Below, piece after piece: positions 61,202 to 64,000 of a stretch of DNA of 64,000 bases. Within the stretch, counting starts at the first letter, position 1. Each line of letters begins with the position of its first letter. A program made the translations under genes and the position numbers. The DNA comes from Sphingobacterium sp. SGG-5 (GTDB lineage: Bacteria > Bacteroidota > Bacteroidia > Sphingobacteriales > Sphingobacteriaceae). The stretch lies in assembly GCF_011043525.1 (NCBI RefSeq), contig NZ_JAAKGO010000011.1, positions 1 through 64,000 of the forward strand, given 5' to 3'. The notes under the pieces were generated by a model, which searched no databases, was not told where the DNA came from, and saw only the letters and a program-made list of their open reading frames with translations.

Positions 61202-63655
61202 ATGGGTAGATTTACCGCTATGGAAAACAGAAGAGAATTCTTGAGGAAGGCTGGATTCTTAGCTGGATCTTTCGGTTTATGGAATGACGTCAGCAGTGCT
61301 GTGGAGGCAGCGGTATCCATCTTGCCAGAGAATGGATCAACTTATCTGGATGCAGAACATATTGTGCTATTGATGCAGGAGAATAGATCCTTTGATCACT
61401 CATTTGGAACACTCAAGGGAGTGAGAGGATTTAACGACCCCCGTGCTGTAAAGTTGCCGAATGGCAATCCGGTGTGGTTACAATCGTCGCGTGAAGGCAA
61501 GACGTTTGCTCCTTTCCGTCTCGATATCAAAAATTCAAAAGCGACCTGGACGAGCTATCTGCCCCATTCTTGGGAAAACCAGATTGGTGCTTGGAATAAG
61601 GGAAGATATGATCGGTGGTTGGATTGGAAACGGTCGGGTCATAAGGCGTATCAAAATATTCCGTTGACTTTGGGGTATTATACCCGGGAAGATATTCCAT
61701 TTTACTATGCGTTTGCTGATGCGTTTACCATTTGCGACCAACATTTTTGTTCATCCTTGACCGGGACGACGACCAACCGACATTTTTTCTGGACAGGCAA
61801 GTGTACACCGGAAGACGGAGCTAAACCTTTAGTGCGCAATTCTGACGTTTATTTCAATAAGATGGCCACATGGAAAACCTTTCCCGAGCGCTTGCAGGAG
61901 CATGGTATCAGTTGGAAGGTGTATCAAAATGAGATTAGCTTACAAAATGCGGCCGGTGGTAAGGATGAAGGTTTGTTAGGTAATTTTACAGATAATAACC
62001 TCGAATGGTTTGAGCAATACCAGGTGCGATACAAGAAAAGCCATATTGATTTTTATCGTCAGCGTTTGACTGAGCTTCCAGCTGAGATCGTGGAATTGGA
62101 AAGCCAGATACCACTGTCGGACGATCGCAATGCCCTGCAAAAGCAGCTAAAGCAAAAACGGCAACAGATCATTTCCTTTACGAGAGAAGTGGAAAACTTT
62201 AATGAAAGCAAATATGCCCAGCTGGATGCGTTTACTCAACAACTGCATCAACGTGCTTTTCAGACCAATGAGGGCGATGCTCATTATCATCAGACCGAAA
62301 CGGTATCTTACCAAGGAGAGGATATCCGCGTGCCGAAAGGAGATGTACTCTATCAGTTTCGGAAAGATGTCGAAGAGGGAAATCTTCCAACGGTATCGTG
62401 GATTTGTGCGCCGCAATACTTCTCCGATCATCCCAGCGCACCGATGTATGGGGCTTGGTATGTTTCGGAGATACTGAATATCCTGACTAAAAATCCAGAG
62501 GTGTGGAAGAAGACGATTTTTATCCTGAATTACGACGAGAATGACGGTTATTTTGATCATGTTCCACCATTTGTTGCCCCTAAACCAGAGGATGAGTCGA
62601 CTGGTAAGGTCAGTAAAGGTTTAGGAATTGTAGCTGAATATGTGACTCGAAAACAGGAGCTGGATTCCGGTTTCAGTGAAAAGAATGCAACAGAAGGCCC
62701 CGTGGGATTAGGGTATCGCGTACCACTTATCGTGGCGTCTCCGTGGAGTAGGGGCGGATGGGTCAATTCGGAAGTGTTCGATATTACCTCTACTATACAG
62801 TTTTTGGAACATTTTGTCGAGCAAAAATTTGGTAAGCGTATTGTGGAAGATAATATATCCTCATGGCGCAGAGCCATCACCGGAGACCTGACCTCTGTTT
62901 TCCGACCTTTTGACCCCAGTGAGAAATTTTATTTTGGGGATTTTGTAGATCGGAATCAACAGATATTTGATATCAATCAAGCAAAAAACAAGCCTCTACC
63001 GGATGGTTTTCATCCATTTTCGGATGTGGAAGTGCAGGAAATCACAACGGGAAAGACCCACCCGAAATTGCCGGTTCAGGAAAGAGGAACAAAACCGTCC
63101 AATGCCCTGCGTTACGAATTATACGTACATCAAAAATGGCATAGCGATAAGATAGAATTGCAGTTTGCAGCTTCAAATAGATTTTTCGGTACAACAGCGT
63201 TGGGAGCCGGGTTCAATGTGTATAATATAGTACAGGAAGACGATTTCTTTCGCTCGTATACTGTTGCCTCCGGGGAAGACTTGTCAGAGACTTGGTCTAA
63301 ATCCGGGCGGTACGGTCTGCATGTATATGGTCCAAACGGTTTTCTACGGACTTTTGAAGGGGATGTCAATGAGCCGGAGGTGATTGTACAATGTCATTAT
63401 AATAAGCAAGGAAATATTTTGCTGAAATTTTTGAATTATGGAGACAAGGACGTTGTAATAGTATTGGAAGATGGGTATAATCGAATGTCTAAAAAACTGA
63501 GCGTCCGAAAGAAAAAGGAGCTACAAGTAGCTATCGATACCGGAAAGTTTTACAGATGGTACGACATTACCGTATCTGTAGGGAGCTGGAAACGGCAATT
63601 TGCCGGACGTGTGGAGAATGGTCTGACCAGTATTACAGATCCCATGATGGCTTAA
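61202..63655 (+). CDS. plcN: phosphocholine-specific phospholipase C, Tat-exported
   Basis: The 817-residue phosphoesterase has a twin-arginine signal (ENRREFLRKAGFLAG near residue 8). The PI-PLC/acid phosphatase-type catalytic domain has LMQENRSFDHSFGTLKGVRG near residue 58, FCSSLTGTTTNRHFFWTGKC near residue 183, and IFILNYDENDGYFDHVPPF near 440, which hold metal-binding residues of the PLC-C family. The C-terminal third (residues 630-815) contains two beta-sandwich DUF756-type repeats. It hydrolyses phosphatidylcholine in family members, releasing phosphocholine, at the outside of the inner membrane. The ATG at 61202 could be replaced by the one at 61220, which begins the Tat motif. Confidence 0.88.
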   Translation: MGRFTAMENRREFLRKAGFLAGSFGLWNDVSSAVEAAVSILPENGSTYLDAEHIVLLMQENRSFDHSFGTLKGVRGFNDPRAVKLPNGNPVWLQSSREGKTFAPFRLDIKNSKATWTSYLPHSWENQIGAWNKGRYDRWLDWKRSGHKAYQNIPLTLGYYTREDIPFYYAFADAFTICDQHFCSSLTGTTTNRHFFWTGKCTPEDGAKPLVRNSDVYFNKMATWKTFPERLQEHGISWKVYQNEISLQNAAGGKDEGLLGNFTDNNLEWFEQYQVRYKKSHIDFYRQRLTELPAEIVELESQIPLSDDRNALQKQLKQKRQQIISFTREVENFNESKYAQLDAFTQQLHQRAFQTNEGDAHYHQTETVSYQGEDIRVPKGDVLYQFRKDVEEGNLPTVSWICAPQYFSDHPSAPMYGAWYVSEILNILTKNPEVWKKTIFILNYDENDGYFDHVPPFVAPKPEDESTGKVSKGLGIVAEYVTRKQELDSGFSEKNATEGPVGLGYRVPLIVASPWSRGGWVNSEVFDITSTIQFLEHFVEQKFGKRIVEDNISSWRRAITGDLTSVFRPFDPSEKFYFGDFVDRNQQIFDINQAKNKPLPDGFHPFSDVEVQEITTGKTHPKLPVQERGTKPSNALRYELYVHQKWHSDKIELQFAASNRFFGTTALGAGFNVYNIVQEDDFFRSYTVASGEDLSETWSKSGRYGLHVYGPNGFLRTFEGDVNEPEVIVQCHYNKQGNILLKFLNYGDKDVVIVLEDGYNRMSKKLSVRKKKELQVAIDTGKFYRWYDITVSVGSWKRQFAGRVENGLTSITDPMMA

Positions 63656-63685
63656 GTACGAATAGGATTCTTCGTCAAAATATGG

Positions 63686-63693
63686 TACTTTTG
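63686..63693 (+). promoter_or_regulatory. -7 box for argH
   Basis: TACTTTTG matches TAnnTTTG, 23 bp upstream of the argH ATG at 63717. It gives argH its own promoter, separate from the minus-strand argG-argC block. Confidence 0.5.
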
Positions 63694-63716
63694 TTTTCCT
63701 AAACGAGTTGTTTCAA

Positions 63717-64000
63717 ATGAAGATCTGGCAAAAAAATATAGACGTTAATTCCTTTGTTGAATCATTTACCGTTGGTCATGACCGCGAGATGGATATGCAC
63801 CTAGCTGCAGCCGATGTGCTGGGTTCGCTGGCACATACACGCATGCTGAATAGCATAGGCTTAATGACAGACCAAGATCTGGCATCCGTACAGGGCGAGC
63901 TCAAACGTATATATCAGGAGGTTCTCGACGGCAACTTCAGCATCGAAGATAGCGTGGAAGATGTACACTCCCAAGTGGAGATGATGTTGACACAACGTGT
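63717..64000 (+). CDS. argH: argininosuccinate lyase, 5' end only
   Basis: ArgH splits argininosuccinate to arginine and fumarate, the step after argG. The first 94 codons are visible and the frame is open to the window edge. Its start MKIWQKNIDVNSF, then FTVGHDREMDMHLAAADVLGSLAHTRML near residue 17, and SIEDSVEDVHSQVEMMLT near residue 75 match the N-terminal domain of argininosuccinate lyase, including the EDVHSQVE segment that replaces EDIHMAIE. It is truncated by the window, so its C-terminal catalytic part is unseen. It is not in the same operon as argG and argC. Confidence 0.9.
   Translation, partial: MKIWQKNIDVNSFVESFTVGHDREMDMHLAAADVLGSLAHTRMLNSIGLMTDQDLASVQGELKRIYQEVLDGNFSIEDSVEDVHSQVEMMLTQR

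Overview
The window looks like chromosomal DNA from a Bacteroidota species, most likely in the Sphingobacteriaceae (Sphingobacterium/Pedobacter relatives). The evidence is a SusC/SusD pair with a FecR/ECF-sigma regulator, a long two-domain IspG, DUF4254, an atpBEFHAG run without atpD/atpC beside it, and repeated -7 boxes of the form TAnnTTTG in place of Shine-Dalgarno-rich starts. I see no tRNA, rRNA, CRISPR, insertion sequence or prophage genes. All identifications come from reading motifs; no database search was run.

Layout. 1-660: a cut-off ORF and a SixA-type phosphohistidine phosphatase. 694-11506: a surface-glycan cluster of eleven glycosyltransferase-type genes (a DUF6492-like protein, GT11 fucosyltransferase, four GT2, a diverged paralogous pair, GT90, GT4, GT9), followed by DUF4254. 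Several of these genes are AT-richer than the housekeeping genes. 12155-15580: an arginine block on the minus strand (GNAT acetyltransferase, argG, argC), preceded by a roughly 250-nt leader that holds a 44-codon ORF with an arginine-rich end, a possible attenuator. 15668-25860: two small ORFs, a secreted subtilase, rnr, a Fur-family repressor, a transaldolase/fructose-6-phosphate aldolase, an MFS transporter, ispG and a LiaF-like membrane protein. 26088-28570: MlaE/MlaF-type lipid ABC transporter genes and an RlmI-like methyltransferase.

28582-47353 is a polysaccharide utilisation locus on the minus strand. An ECF sigma factor and FecR anti-sigma factor come first, then a SusC with an STN domain, a SusD with an unusual inserted repeat, two DUF5017-like lipoproteins, a beta-helix lipoprotein, a beta-propeller protein, a small Spy-like protein, a family-6 polysaccharide lyase with intact Lys/Arg and calcium-ligand residues, an alpha/beta esterase, a second Spy-like protein, a third DUF5017-like protein, a CE7-type acetyl esterase and a DHDPS-family aldolase. 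This suggests capture of an acetylated, uronate-containing glycan such as alginate, followed by lyase cleavage, deacetylation and aldolase-type catabolism. No sulfatase or classical glycoside hydrolase is present.

47414-55339: an unrecognised 599-aa protein, purU, parE, a cupin, a roughly 500-bp non-coding stretch with a long imperfect hairpin, and a PIF1/RecD-like helicase with a C-terminal helix-turn-helix. 55336-61134: the ATP synthase genes (atpZ-like, a small membrane protein, atpB, E, F, H, A, G) with hairpins after atpE and after atpA. 61202-63655: a Tat-exported phosphocholine-specific phospholipase C. The window ends inside argH, a second arginine gene with its own promoter.
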